Source: Psoroptes ovis
Taxonomy: Eukaryota > Arthropoda > Arachnida > Sarcoptiformes > Psoroptidae
NCBI GenBank assembly: GCA_002943765.1
Contig: PQWQ01000030.1
Coordinates: forward strand, 188,501-252,500
Length of the DNA: 64,000 nt
Reading direction: 5' to 3'
Below the pieces are notes generated by a model. It saw only the letters and a list, made by a program, of their open reading frames with translations, had not been told where the DNA came from and searched no databases. Within the stretch, counting starts at the first letter, position 1; each line of letters begins with the position of its first letter. A program made the position numbers and the translations under genes. Positions 24,652-35,981 of this stretch are shown piece after piece.

Positions 24652-26221
24652 TTATGTAATTAAATTATCCTTATGAATACAAGATTTGCCTGATTCATCA
24701 TATTCTAATTTTGATATCCATAATTGTTGAAATGTTCCCAACGATGCCAAAATCGATCCACCAATCCATGATGCATATTTACGTTCGACTGTAGAATTAT
24801 TCCCGACTATTTTTTGTCGAACATTTTTCGGTGCTGTTGCATACAATTCATTGGCCATACGATCAGTAAAACCTTCTAATAATGTATTACCACCAGCCAG
24901 AATTATCGATGATAATAATAGAGGTCTTATATCGATATCACATTCATTTACGCTCGATAATAGCAGTTCTGGATATGTTGACCAATCTTTTGGTAGATTT
25001 GATAAATATGAATATGAACATTGATTTGTTGTTGTTTGAGATGTTGATGCTTCTGATGATTGTGTCTGTGATTGTTGTTGTTGTTGCCGCTGTTTCAAAA
25101 ATTCTGAAATGTCAAATGATTTATTGAAAAATATTTCTGGTATTAAAAATTGATCATCCAATGATACATTTAAATTATAACCATCAGGAAAATGATATTT
25201 AATCGGATCATAATATTTATCCGCTTCTTCATGATCATATTTTGTATCATAAACTTTCAGCACTGATGATTTATAATTACGTATTTCCGATAGCAGCATA
25301 TAATTTTGCCAAGAATTTGTCAATCTATCTGATAATTTTCTTCGGGTCCAAATAGCTGGTTGTCCAGGTTTCACTGGTTGTTTCGATTCAACCATATAAT
25401 ATGGATTTACTTCAATTTTCATTTCATTCAAATGTTTACAACAAAGACTGGTGATGAATTCACCGGCAAAATGATTACGTTTGATGGCTTTTTCAATAAC
25501 ATAACCTTCATAAACTGGTATGGCTGCTGTATGATCAGCACCAGAATCGAATATGATACCCGATGGACGACCAACACTGAATGCAACAAGCATTGCATTT
25601 TTGGCCAAATAAAATGCAGGTACATTATACTTTTCAAACATTATTTCGGTTATTTTTTCACGACATTTCTTTGAATTCCACTGAAAATGATAGTTAGAGG
25701 GATCAATTGAAATTGAATATATGATGTACACATACCGAAACTTCTGAAAACATTACAGGGTGTTGCGATGATTCGGACATGATGTGTCTTGCATAAATAT
25801 AATCCAACATTTTTTCAAATAAATCCCAATCATCAACTAAATTGAAGAATGAATCAAATCAATGGTAAAATCTAAAATAGAAACTCAGATGATAATTACT
25901 CATTCCATCACGTAAAAATGTTTTTATTTCTTGTCCAGGTATCGCAAGATTGACTTGTGTTGTATCAATATAATATTTTCGTTCTTTGCTGCCCGTAAAA
26001 TTTTCTTTATGGTCCAGTTCACCAGTACAATCATGTACGGCCACAATTGATGATATTTCAGATTTCGGAGCATCTTCACCTGCATAACCGACTTTTGTCG
26101 AAAAACTTCCAACATCAAAAACAATGGCACCAACTTCATCTATCATTCAAAAAACGAATGAGAATTGATGATTTAATTGAACATCAAATAAATACGAACC
26201 TCCACCATAAACATTAGACAT
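24652..26221 (-). CDS. ACTL6A: Actin-related protein of the BAF/INO80 class (BAP55, Arp4)
   Basis: Exons 26221-26200, 26139-25900, 25836-25736 and 25680-24652 give 463 residues. The first exon codes only MSNVYGG plus one base. The actin fold is clear: DEVGAIVFDVGSFSTKVGYAGED (phosphate 1 loop), GIIFDSGADHTAAIPVYEGYV (phosphate 2), and ILAGGNTLLEGFTDRM (adenosine site). The C-terminal block SWIGGSILASLGTFQQLWIS is typical of ACTL6A/Arp4. A Gln/Ser insert lies at about residues 315-335, in a variable loop, which makes it longer than the human protein (429). The protein pairs with actin inside SWI/SNF and NuA4-type chromatin remodellers in the nucleus (family knowledge). Confidence 0.95.
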
Positions 26222-26697
26222 TTTTTGAATGAAATTTCAAATCTAGAACTTGAACAATTTGAAAATTAAAATGATATCAGAACCAAAACAGCTTTTCGAT
26301 TAAATGGTCGATGCTAATTTGTTTTGAAAAAAGGCTATTTTAACATATGAGGTCGTCTACGCAACCCAGAAAGGTGTGTTTCAAATCGGGAATCGCTCAA
26401 TGACTACAAATGTCAAATTAGTGTTATCTTGATTGTGTGTAAATAGCCTTTTTTAAAGAAACATTTTAAGCACAGAACATTTTCAATAATTAAGTTTCTC
26501 TGTTCATTTCAATATTTGTTAAAATCTATATTTTTTCAATGAGTAACGTCAAATGTCGAAGAAGGATGGAACATACATTTCCTTAATCTCGATATTTGAT
26601 GGAAATTGGTCTTTGAAAAATAATAATTTATTTTCACTTGGTCAATTTTAAAATTTTATAAAAATCTCAAATTTTTGTGAAATATGGAAAATTATCA
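26222..26697. other. ACTL6A upstream region with an inverted repeat
   Basis: It holds the ACTL6A promoter and the 3' flank of tetraspan B. The arms at 26327-26340 and 26441-26454 are exact reverse complements (AAAAAAGGCTATTT / AAATAGCCTTTTTT) about 100 bp apart, perhaps an old MITE. Confidence 0.5.
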
Positions 26698-27334
26698 TTA
26701 AATTTCTTCATTTTCATTAATAATTTTCGATTGTCGCCGAAAACGCTTTCGTATCACATCGTTAACATAAATTACTATTATCACATAAATAAATAGTGTC
26801 AAAATCATTTGTATCAATGTATCTGTTGTTTTCGATGAAATATAAAAAATAATTGTAACAATTACATTTATTAATCCTAAAACAATGTAAATTAAACAAA
26901 TAAAATAATTTTCTTTGATCATTGCAAATAATCCAATCAAATCAATAAGGATTTCGATAATGTTTGTATAGATTTTTGTTAGGATCTAAAGAGATTAAAA
27001 TGTTAAATAATAAAATTAGCTTGAAAAAACACATAAAAAGGATTAGAATTAGAACCTGGCCAAAGTCAGTGGAATCAGTGATGGCTGTCGTTGTCGATGG
27101 TTGATAATATAATTGATCACCATAATAATATAATCCATGATGATAATAATGTTGACGTTTGAATTTTTTCAATAAAGATGTATCATTATTGTCAGAGACA
27201 TGATGCTCATGGCCATCATGATTCGCATAAGTATAATTCAATGAAACAATTATGTTCAATAGTAGACCGAATAAAATCAAAATATTCAACACAATAATCG
27301 AACATTTTTTCATACGGAATTTATCCAAATTCAT
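26698..27334 (-). CDS. Four-TM membrane protein, paralogue B
   Basis: Exons 27334-27056 and 26985-26698 (70-bp intron, GT-AG, phase 0) give 188 residues. TM1 is CSIIVLNILILFGLLLNIIV; a His/Tyr-rich loop follows (DGHEHHVSDN, HYYHHGLYYYG). TM2-TM4 are in exon 2, then a basic tail (IRKRFRRQSK). Exon 2 aligns with paralogue A from the intron onward: LIGLFAMIKENYFICLIYIV against LIGLIGVIMEHYCLSLTYAI, and the tail RRQ. Same intron place and phase, same strand, 11 kb apart. Function unknown; the family may be an arthropod-specific tetraspan. The His-rich loop might bind metal, which is speculation. Confidence 0.72.
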
Positions 27335-27749
27335 TTTGATGGAAATTAATTAAACAAACATTTAAAACAATTTGAAATTCAAATTGAAATATGAAAACAA
27401 ATAAACCAATTAATGTGTACTAAATGACGAGCAAATTTCTGAAAATATTAATTGTCAAAATCTGATGTGATTCAAATGCATATTTCTATTTTCCCCTTTA
27501 TTTACTTCAAAGTAATTTAAAATCAACAAATTAGTAATAACACAATGAGCAAATAATATAACTAAATAAATTATTATCTCTGTTTTAAAGTTTTTGTCAA
27601 AAGGCAGTCAATCAATTAATAATAATTTGAATAAATTTTCGATTAAATTTTCTAACACAAAATATATTTGATCATATTGCACATTGTCCAATTGGGCCGT
27701 GCGGAAGAATTTTTTTTTCAGTTAAATTTCAATAAGATTGATCTGTTGA
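27335..27749. other. Spacer between tetraspan B and carbonic anhydrase
   Basis: Promoter of tetraspan B and 3' flank of the carbonic anhydrase gene. Nothing else seen. Confidence 0.45.
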
Positions 27750-28772
27750 TTAATCAACAGATAAAATAGGTCGGCCATACAAATCTTGTACCTGACGATA
27801 ATTTTCTTTAACTTGATGATTATCATCCTTGGATTGTTCTTTTTCATACAATTTTCGAAACACACCGATTTGTTCTTCATTTGCAATCAATGGTGTTTTC
27901 ATCAAATGCCACAACACCGATTCATTATAAGGTGGTGTTGTAAGTGAACCCAAGTAGAACCAATAATTTGGTAATTCACGATCAGGTACCAGTTGATTCA
28001 GATCCAAATTCTTATCAGCAAATGTTTTTTTATCACCTTTGAATGGTATTGCTGGAATCAAATCTATAGCATTTGTTTTTGGCAGGAGATGCCATTCGGT
28101 AAGAAATTTATGACAGATAAATTGATTAAAATATTTACCATCGATTATTTGCAGAATAGGATGTGATTCAGAACCGATATCGACAAATACACCGATAACA
28201 GCAAGACCATCTTTGCTTTGTGTTTGTGCCTGATTTGAATCCGAATATTTAGTCGTATTCCAATGCACCAAATGTATTTCACATGGATAATATCGGCCAT
28301 TCACTGTATGTTCTGAACCTGTTTTCGAATCTTTACCCCAATGGGCATGTATTTGCAACAAACGATAATGATCGCCGCCTAATGTACCACCAGTGATTTC
28401 TGACAATTTTAAATCGAAAACAAAAACGATTGATCAAAAAAATTAAATGATTATGAATGAGATTTACCGCATTTTTTCGCATGCTCATCCGGAATACTCA
28501 ATTGCCATCCATGACCAGTATTTTGTATGGTCATTTCAACACCAATCAATGGACTATAATCAATATTCAATTGTCTAGTACCATCTTGTAATATTGAACG
28601 TTTAGTACGTTCATTTACAACATCTTTGGTACAAATATTGATTGGTGATTGTCGTTTACCAGTGACTGGTACTGAAAAAAAATATTTATTTTATTTCAGG
28701 GTAAAGATCGCGAATCTTTGTCAATTTACCTTCACATAATTCTTGTTTGTTAGTTTTAGCCAAGGAAGACAT
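27750..28772 (-). CDS. Alpha carbonic anhydrase, cytosolic type
   Basis: Exons 28772-28730, 28671-28468 and 28399-27750 give 298 residues. Family blocks in order: KRQSPINI, NTGHGW (the His at the proton-shuttle place), GGDHYRLLQIHAHWG, CEIHLVHWN, GSLTTPPYNESVLW. H100, H102 and H125 are the predicted zinc ligands, and the Thr of LTTPP the usual orienting residue, so the enzyme should interconvert CO2 and bicarbonate. No signal peptide or anchor is seen; the product starts MSSLAKTNKQELCEV. It is about 40 residues longer than human CA II, partly through a QAQTQSKD-type loop. Possible TATA (TATAAATA on the minus strand) at 28901-28908, about 130 bp above the ATG. Confidence 0.95.
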
Positions 28773-31736
28773 TTTTTATTCAAAATGATTTATAATGGAA
28801 TCTATTCGAAAAAAAATGAAAATAATTTAAAATTTACGGATGAATAATCTGTGAATAGTTCAAACGACAAATGAATAATGACAAGTGAATTTTTAAAATG
28901 TATTTATATCTGTTTTTGGTCGATTTCATACATATTTCAATTACACAGTGTCATCATTATCAAAAACATTCATCCGTTTTCATTTCCATTCATTCCATCA
29001 ATTTCCAATCAACGAATCAATAAATATTGATTTGCTGGTTGAATGGGGTGAAACAATTGTGTAAACATCATGACATTGTATATTAGGTTATCCGATAAAT
29101 TCTTGCCGATTTTCTCATTATTCCCAATGAAATAATCGGCAATAACTTTTCGGGCAACTTAAATATTTTTTATTATTATTATAAAATGAAAAACGCCAAC
29201 ATACAAAAAAACAATTAATAGAAAAAATATTCATCGAAAATAATGATTCAGCAGCTAATCAATAGTGAATATTATTAATATATAAATATCATCTCTAAAA
29301 TTTTGAATTAGTCAATCAATCATTTGTTTGTTTGTAAGAAAAAATAATAATCAGACATGTCACTGAATAATGATTAGTATTTAAATAATAATAACAAAAA
29401 TAATACTGAAATTCATATCTTACTTATTCGGTGTAAATTTCAATTATTATTCATTTTATTGATTATTAATTTCAATTTTAGATTATTTCTATTTTAGTCA
29501 ATTTCTGATCGAAATTTTTTAATTAAAAATTTTAAAAATTCAAAATACATACACAAATAATTGTCGAGTTATCAAACACAAAAAAAAATATGATCAGAAA
29601 GCATTCAACTTTTCAAATTTATCAAGGAAGTTTTACATATTTGCACCGGTGTAAAAACGTCAATTCAAAAATACAATTTGAAATTTACAAAAATATTGTT
29701 TTGTCGTTTCGCGGTTTCGATTATTGTGGCTAATTGAAAATAATAATTGAAATTGCAACTTTTTAGTTGAAAATATTATTGAAATTATTATTGTATATTC
29801 AATGTTTATAATGTTGAAATGTTCAGTCAATCACATCATAATTATCAATGCTGATTGATTGTCCATGCAATGATAAAGGACACATTTGAATGGATGGATA
29901 TTTTCTCTTTTATTTTTTTTCGTTTTTTAAAGACAATAAGGGAGTTTACATATGCATTGCATTTCTCTCCAAATAATTTTTTGTTGGTTTGCTTAGTATG
30001 GATGTTTGAAATGTAAAAGCATCAATGTATGTGATAAGCATTTACTGACATATTAAATTATTTTTGATGAATGAATATGTTAGGTATTAAATTACAAGTT
30101 TAAATTTATTTTATTTTAATTTTTATTATTATCATCATTTAAATAATAATAAAAGTTTAATCTCTATGTTTGTTGCGTTTCCAACAATGAAATTTAATTT
30201 GATTCAATTTAATTCAATTTAAATTGTTACTCGTAGATAGTAGATAATATAACTTACCTTTGGTTTTGATGATGATTTCAATAAATTGAATTGGGTCGTC
30301 TTTGAAATTATTTTAAATTGTTCATATTCATATTAGATTCAGATTTCAATGAAAGACAAATTTTGAAAATTGAATAGATTAAGCGGGGTTGGCAACTTTT
30401 TTGAATTTAATTCATTTTTTGTGCGCAAATTTTAAAAATCAAAATTTTTGATTTAAAAATTCAATATCTTAAATATGGATACAATTTTCATTCATAAAAT
30501 TCTGGACAAATCAAATGTCTGTCGATTTTTACCGACAAACACAAATGAATATCAGTAAAATTATTTCAAAAAATAATTCACAAATGAAATCACTATCATT
30601 TGAATTGAATGGTAGAATTTCCGAAGTTACCGACGATGAATGATTTCATCTGTTTAATTATACATTAATTTTGTATGAGATTAAATAATTTATATTTGAA
30701 TTTTTAAAAAATGAATAATAAATAATAATATTATTTAATCTTTCATTCATTCATTCATTGATCGATTTTTTTTCACATTAAAAGGAATGAAAGAATGAAT
30801 GAAGGATTTGTGCAAAGGATATAGTTATTATTATGGCTATTGTTAACATTGAAAATATTGTAAATATATTCAATTTTACATATAGAAATGGCTTTGAATG
30901 GCTGCAGCAGCAGCAGTCACTGCTTCTTCCACGAAATTTGAATATAAAATTGAATGAAAAATTCTACCATATCAAATCATCCTCACTAACTAACTATAGG
31001 CATTTGACATTGAGCAAAGAATTTCTTCTTTGATTTAAAGATTAAATTCAATGCAATGAATTGAACAGTGTATGAGTATTGGAGATAACAATCTTTGAAA
31101 CGAAATTTGGCTTGAAACAATAATACAAACACACGGCTGTTATTCTCGAATGCAATAGCCAACAATCATTGATTCTGTCATTTATCTATTATTTACATTG
31201 GTCATGTTTGAATAATAATTATTGACTGATTCTTTTGATTTATTGATCAGTATTCGAGTGGTTCACTTGCTGTTTGTTTCTAGTTATGCAGCAGTAAATA
31301 ATCAATTTCTTATTGTCAAGACCCCAAGATAAAAAAAAATCATCAAACAATTCGAATAAGAAGAAGAAAATTCATTTAGTCATGCTAGAATATGTCTAAG
31401 AAAGGATGATTTGATTTTTGAAATGTCGAATTCAAAAAATTCAAAATTTACGAAATTTACTGTCATCTATCGTCAAGGAAAATCAAGTGAAATTCAATTT
31501 TTTTAACCACATCAATTTTTGAAAAATAGGAGAAAATATTTGAAAAAATCATTTAAATAAAAGTATTTATAGCCAATATTGATTAATTAAATATATGAAA
31601 AAACACACATCATTATTATAATGTTTTGCACACTGGCAAATAACAGTAGAAATGAGATATCATGAGACAAAATAAAGATTAAGAATTGCATAAAATGAAT
31701 GTTTTCAGTCAATTTGTTCCTTTTGATTCAAAAAGT
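28773..31736. other. Intergenic DNA, about 3 kb
   Basis: The carbonic anhydrase promoter, one MITE (29083-29162) and AT-rich sequence. A 66-codon ORF at 30833-31033 has no features. No exon supported. Confidence 0.55.
29083..29162 (+). mobile_element. 80-bp mariner-type MITE
   Basis: TTAGGTTATCCGATAAATTC left, AACTTTTCGGGCAACTTAA right, exactly 80 bp with TA on the left flank. The centre (CTCATTATTCCCAATGA) matches the 41974 copy, a minor subtype. Confidence 0.82.
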
Positions 31737-32453
31737 TTAAAATGTTTTACGTATAATGATTGTGTAACCTATGCCAGCACCCAAAATTAATGAAAGAACA
31801 TTGGTCAAAAATAATAATGATAAAACTTCTTTGGACAATATTCCACGTCTGATGATCCATTGACGAAATGTTGGCCGTGAATTACGATTTGTTTGAATAT
31901 TGTTCCATTCCCTGGCAAAATATATGGATAGATTTTGATTTAAATCTTAATAGTTATTTATTGAAACATACTTTGATAACGGATCACGATTACTCCAATC
32001 CCATATCCAATCGGTACTCAATGGATTACGTTCAACATGTTCCTTTTTAAATTGAATTATGAATTAGTTGTTTTGATATTTGAAAATCAAACTCACATTA
32101 TTATTGAAATATATACTATTCGGTGGTGTTTGCAGCCCATCAGGCGTTATAGGTAACGAGCCTAAAAATGAACCTTTCAATGATGAATGGCCTGTTTGAC
32201 TTTCTTTTTGTGCATCCAACAATAGCTTTTCTAAACTTTGTAATGTTGTTGGTCCAGTGTTGTTCTTCGAATTATTATTCTTAACTGATAAATGAAATGG
32301 TGTATCACTGGGTGAATATGTATTTTCATTTATATCGATCCATGAATCTAGCACCGAGAAAAAAACAGAAATTAGCCAGAGAAAAATCGAATCAATCGAA
32401 AATCTTTTACCGTTCAAAGAAACGACATCATCACTTTTTGGTGTTGAAGCCAT
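31737..32453 (-). CDS. BNIP3: BNIP3 mitophagy receptor
   Basis: Exons 32453-32411, 32347-32097, 32042-31972 and 31911-31737 give 179 residues (human 194). An LC3-interacting motif W17-I-D-I20 sits in SLNDSWIDI, the place of W18xxL21 in human BNIP3. LEKLLLDAQKES and DWIWDWSNRDP are the two conserved internal blocks. A C-terminal membrane anchor ends GAGIGYTIIIRKTF; it keeps small residues for helix packing, but where mammals have Ser-His it reads Thr-Asn. The protein sits in the outer mitochondrial membrane and recruits autophagosomes (family knowledge). Intron 1 is 63 bp, in frame and stop-free. It shares its upstream region with NOA1. Confidence 0.93.
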
Positions 32454-33201
32454 TTCAAAGTGATATGAATTGAATATTATTGATTTTGTACTAAAACTTG
32501 AAGCAGATTAAACTTGACGATGAGATTCAGATTGAAATAATCAATTCAATGATCAAAGAGTTAATTTGACGTTAAATTAAAATATTATAATAATGAACTG
32601 CCAAAAATTTCAATGGAAACGCATTAAACAAAAAAAATATGAAAAATAAACAAAAACAAATAATTTTACGCATGCGCAACTTGTCAATAAATGTTTAGCC
32701 CTTTAAATGCGCATTTTTTTCAAATCACATGAAAAAATGTTAATGCATTCAAATCAACTATTGAAAAGCACGACATGAGAACAACAACCACTGATGGATT
32801 ACGTGACAATCGAAATTGAATGATAAAATATGAATTAATTCATTCAATTTCATCATTCCAATGAAGGATTAAAACGATTCGAAATTCGAATCAGTTCGTT
32901 CAATTATTATGAACATTTTTCAATCACTGAAATTGGTCAATTTTGAATGCGAAAAATTAGAGTCTGTCCTTCTTTTGTATCATTAGACCATAAGTGGTGT
33001 CCAATTTGACCATTCTAATCATTTTAAGAATCAAAAGATATCTGAAATCTAAAATTATTTAAATTGAGAAAATCATATGATTTGAGAAAAATTTCCGAAA
33101 ATTTTTTTCTTTAAAAAAATGAGAAAGTTTTCAGAAATTCATGTGATTTTATTTTTCTTCATTTAAATAAATTGAATGAAATTTTTAAATCATTTTAAAA
33201 T
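32454..33201. promoter_or_regulatory. Divergent promoter region of BNIP3 and NOA1
   Basis: A 748-bp space between the start codons of two head-to-head genes for mitochondrial proteins. It contains an NRF-1-like site at 32668-32678 and no MITE. ATGCGCATTTTTTT at about 32707 is a second half-site-like motif. Confidence 0.6.
32668..32678. promoter_or_regulatory. NRF-1-like palindromic site
   Basis: ACGCATGCGCA fits the core of the NRF-1 (Drosophila ewg) consensus YGCGCAYGCGCR except at the left end. GC-rich palindromes are rare in this AT-rich window, so the site stands out. It is about 215 bp from the BNIP3 ATG and 525 bp from the NOA1 ATG. Confidence 0.5.
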
Positions 33202-35637
33202 ATGAAATTATTACTGAATTATAATCAAATATTTTACATACAGTGTAGACAATCTCGTCAATCAATTTCTGAATTTCGTAAACGTAAACTGTTGTTGAGC
33301 AATTATCGTATTGAAAAAAATATCGAAAATAGCAGCAGTGAAAATGAAAATATTTTCAAAAAACTTGATGAATCACCTTTAAATGAATTAGTTCCGATTA
33401 CAAAAGAAAAAAGATCAATAACAATCGATGTCCTCGATCGCGAATCATATCGACAATTATCTGAATGGCGCCGGCATAATTTAGTTCGTCGTGCACGTCG
33501 TATATTGCCATTACCAATATCATTGACAACTGATGATAAAATTGGTTTCAGTTGGAAGCAAAAATATCTTAAATCATTGAGAAAAAGAAATGATTCGGCC
33601 ACCAAATCCAACGATAAAGATCTTCAAGAATCAATGCCTGATTTCTTAAAATTAATAAATGCTGATTTGCTTAAAGAAAAATTTCCTGATTTATATGAAA
33701 AATATCAATCAATTCAAAAATCGTCAATTATTGATGATGCTGATCTAATCACATCTGTCGACAAACCAGCATATTTTCCATTTTCTCACGCATTAAAATC
33801 GAATGAATTAACGCAATCGATTGACAAACCTTATCAACAAGAAATAGCATTGAATGATGAAGAATATGAAAATTTCCTCAAACATAATGAATTATTACAA
33901 TTTCTTGCATCTAATATTAAGGCCGGTGCATACTCAGAATATGAACCTGAGATTCGTGGTTGGGCATCACAAATTTGGCTCCGCAATTATGGCAATTCTG
34001 ATCCATCAATAGCACCTAGTCAAATTCCATGTAGTGGATGTGGTGCACATTTACATTGTACATCACCGAACATACCTGGTTTTGTTCCCGTAGAAAAATT
34101 TACCTTATTCAATGAAAAAGAACTCAAGTCGCTACGATGTCAACGTTGTGAATTTTTGACAAAATATAATGTTGCATTGAATGTCACCGTATCGAATGAA
34201 GAATATCCAGAATTGATTGCAAAAATCAATTCCAATAAATCATTGGTCATTATCTTGGTCGATTTACTTGATTTTCCATGTAGTGTGTGGCCTGGTATTG
34301 TTAATTTGATTGGTGAAAAACATTTGATTTATATTGTTGGCAATAAAGTTGATCTGTTGCCAAAAGATGACCAGAATTATTTGGAAAGAATTAAAAAATC
34401 ACTAAAAGAATGCCTTAAATCTACACATATTAATCGTGATACCAAAATACGTGACATCAGTTTGATAAGTGCAAAAAATGGTTACGGTGTCGATAATCTT
34501 GTAACAAAGCTATTACGAGATCTTCAGCATGGTCAAGATATTTATCTAATTGGATGTACCAATTCAGGAAAATCTACACTTTTCAATATTCTGATGCAAT
34601 CAGATTTGTGTGCTATGAATGAAAATGATTTAATGCAACGTGCAACAACATCAATATGGCCTGGTACTACACTTAATTTGCTCAGATTTCCAATTAGAAA
34701 AATCAGAGGTTGGGAAATGCAAATGCGTTTAAATCGTTTGAATCTATTAGAAAAACATGATATTGCCGAAAATATTTTGACCAAAAATTCCCGTCGTCAA
34801 TCGAAAATACATTATGCAAATTTAGCTGAACGTATTAATACTGATGTATCGGATAGATCACCATTTTTGATGGAACAAAATCATCCACTGATTCGTACGG
34901 TCAAGAATCGTGAATGTAAGCCATTCAAATCGGCAGATAAAGATTCGAAAAAATTTTCCAATTATCTCAATGATACACCTGGTGTTATTTATAAAGATCA
35001 ATTATTGAATCTTCTTACAACTGAAGAATTACTACGAACAATACCACGAGAAGTGATTACGCCACGTACCTACACATTAAGACCTCAACAAACATTGTTC
35101 ATCGGTGGATTGGCTCGTATCGATTTAACACATGCACGTCAACATGTTTGGCTAACAGTTTTTGCATCATCATATTTACCTATTAATATTGTATACACTG
35201 AGCAAGCAAAGCATTTCTATGACGCACATGTTGGTACTGAATTTTTAGCTGTGCCATTAGGCAATTATGACCGATTACGATATTGGCCCAAATTATCACC
35301 GAAAGAAATTGAATTAAAATTAATTGGCTGGCAACAAAGTGTAGCCGATATTGTACTATCATCAGCTGGTTGGATTTCAATTACTGGAAATCAAGATTCC
35401 CAATGTATTATCAAAGCATTTACACCTGATTGTCGTGGTATATATGTTCGGCAGCCCCCAATATTACCATATGCAATACGATTAAGAGGTCGTCGTATTC
35501 ATGGTACACCTTGTTTCGAAAATAAAATTTATACAATCGATCATTGCGATAATGAAAATTATCAAAGAAAAAATTATTATAATTCAATAATCGATGGTGA
35601 TCGATTGAAAAGGGCTAAGAAATTCATTGAAGGTTGA
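33202..35637 (+). CDS. NOA1: NOA1, circularly permuted mitochondrial GTPase (YqeH relative)
   Basis: A single exon of 811 residues (human NOA1 698). The N-terminal part is basic and likely a mitochondrial targeting sequence. A zinc site follows: C277-x2-C280, C286, C313-x2-C316. The GTPase motifs are in permuted order, G4 N381-K-V-D384, G5 S423-A-K425, then the P-loop GCTNSGKST (451-459), switch region WPGTT, and G3 D591-T-P-G594. The order G4-G5-G1-G2-G3 is the YqeH/NOA1 signature. YqeH is a ribosome-assembly GTPase; NOA1 acts in mitochondrial ribosome assembly and respiration (established). A long N-terminal extension and a loop between switch region and G3 explain the extra length. AATAAA lies at 35702-35707. 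Confidence 0.93.
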   Translation: MKLLLNYNQIFYIQCRQSRQSISEFRKRKLLLSNYRIEKNIENSSSENENIFKKLDESPLNELVPITKEKRSITIDVLDRESYRQLSEWRRHNLVRRARRILPLPISLTTDDKIGFSWKQKYLKSLRKRNDSATKSNDKDLQESMPDFLKLINADLLKEKFPDLYEKYQSIQKSSIIDDADLITSVDKPAYFPFSHALKSNELTQSIDKPYQQEIALNDEEYENFLKHNELLQFLASNIKAGAYSEYEPEIRGWASQIWLRNYGNSDPSIAPSQIPCSGCGAHLHCTSPNIPGFVPVEKFTLFNEKELKSLRCQRCEFLTKYNVALNVTVSNEEYPELIAKINSNKSLVIILVDLLDFPCSVWPGIVNLIGEKHLIYIVGNKVDLLPKDDQNYLERIKKSLKECLKSTHINRDTKIRDISLISAKNGYGVDNLVTKLLRDLQHGQDIYLIGCTNSGKSTLFNILMQSDLCAMNENDLMQRATTSIWPGTTLNLLRFPIRKIRGWEMQMRLNRLNLLEKHDIAENILTKNSRRQSKIHYANLAERINTDVSDRSPFLMEQNHPLIRTVKNRECKPFKSADKDSKKFSNYLNDTPGVIYKDQLLNLLTTEELLRTIPREVITPRTYTLRPQQTLFIGGLARIDLTHARQHVWLTVFASSYLPINIVYTEQAKHFYDAHVGTEFLAVPLGNYDRLRYWPKLSPKEIELKLIGWQQSVADIVLSSAGWISITGNQDSQCIIKAFTPDCRGIYVRQPPILPYAIRLRGRRIHGTPCFENKIYTIDHCDNENYQRKNYYNSIIDGDRLKRAKKFIEG

Positions 35638-35842
35638 AAAATTTTAAAATTTCAATCTCTGCAATTAGATGGCACACTCTTTGAAGGTGAAAATTTTTTA
35701 AAATAAAATTTTAATTTTTTAATAAATAAATCCCAGTATAATCGTCAATGAAAATTATTGGAAATCAACCCTTTAAGTTATTTTGAAAAGATTAATAATT
35801 TCAGTTCCAAAAATTATAAAAAAAATGAATTAATCACAAATG

Positions 35843-35981
35843 CGACGAGGATGGGATTCGAACCCATGAGTACAGAGTACAATGGATGGCCAGCAACCAA
35901 TCATATGATCATATTTAAATCTCTCTAAAGATGTCATCACAATGTAGCAGTCCATCGCCTTAACCACTCGGCCACCTCGTC
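35843..35981 (-). tRNA. trnS-GCT: tRNA-Ser(GCT) with a 57-bp intron
   Basis: On the minus strand, exon 1 is 35981-35945 (37 nt) and exon 2 is 35887-35843 (45 nt), an 82-nt class II tRNA. The acceptor stem GACGAGG pairs with CCTCGTC; the discriminator is G. The D-arm has GTGGCCGAGTGG, the B box reads GGGTTCGAATCCC, and a variable arm TACTCTGTA is present. The anticodon loop CTGCTAA is formed only after removing 35944-35888. The intron sits after A37, the standard tRNA intron site. It is unusually long for a tRNA intron. Confidence 0.95.

Noticed and set aside
30833..31033. 66-codon ORF with a poly-Gln stretch
   Set aside because: No homology features and no flanking exons.
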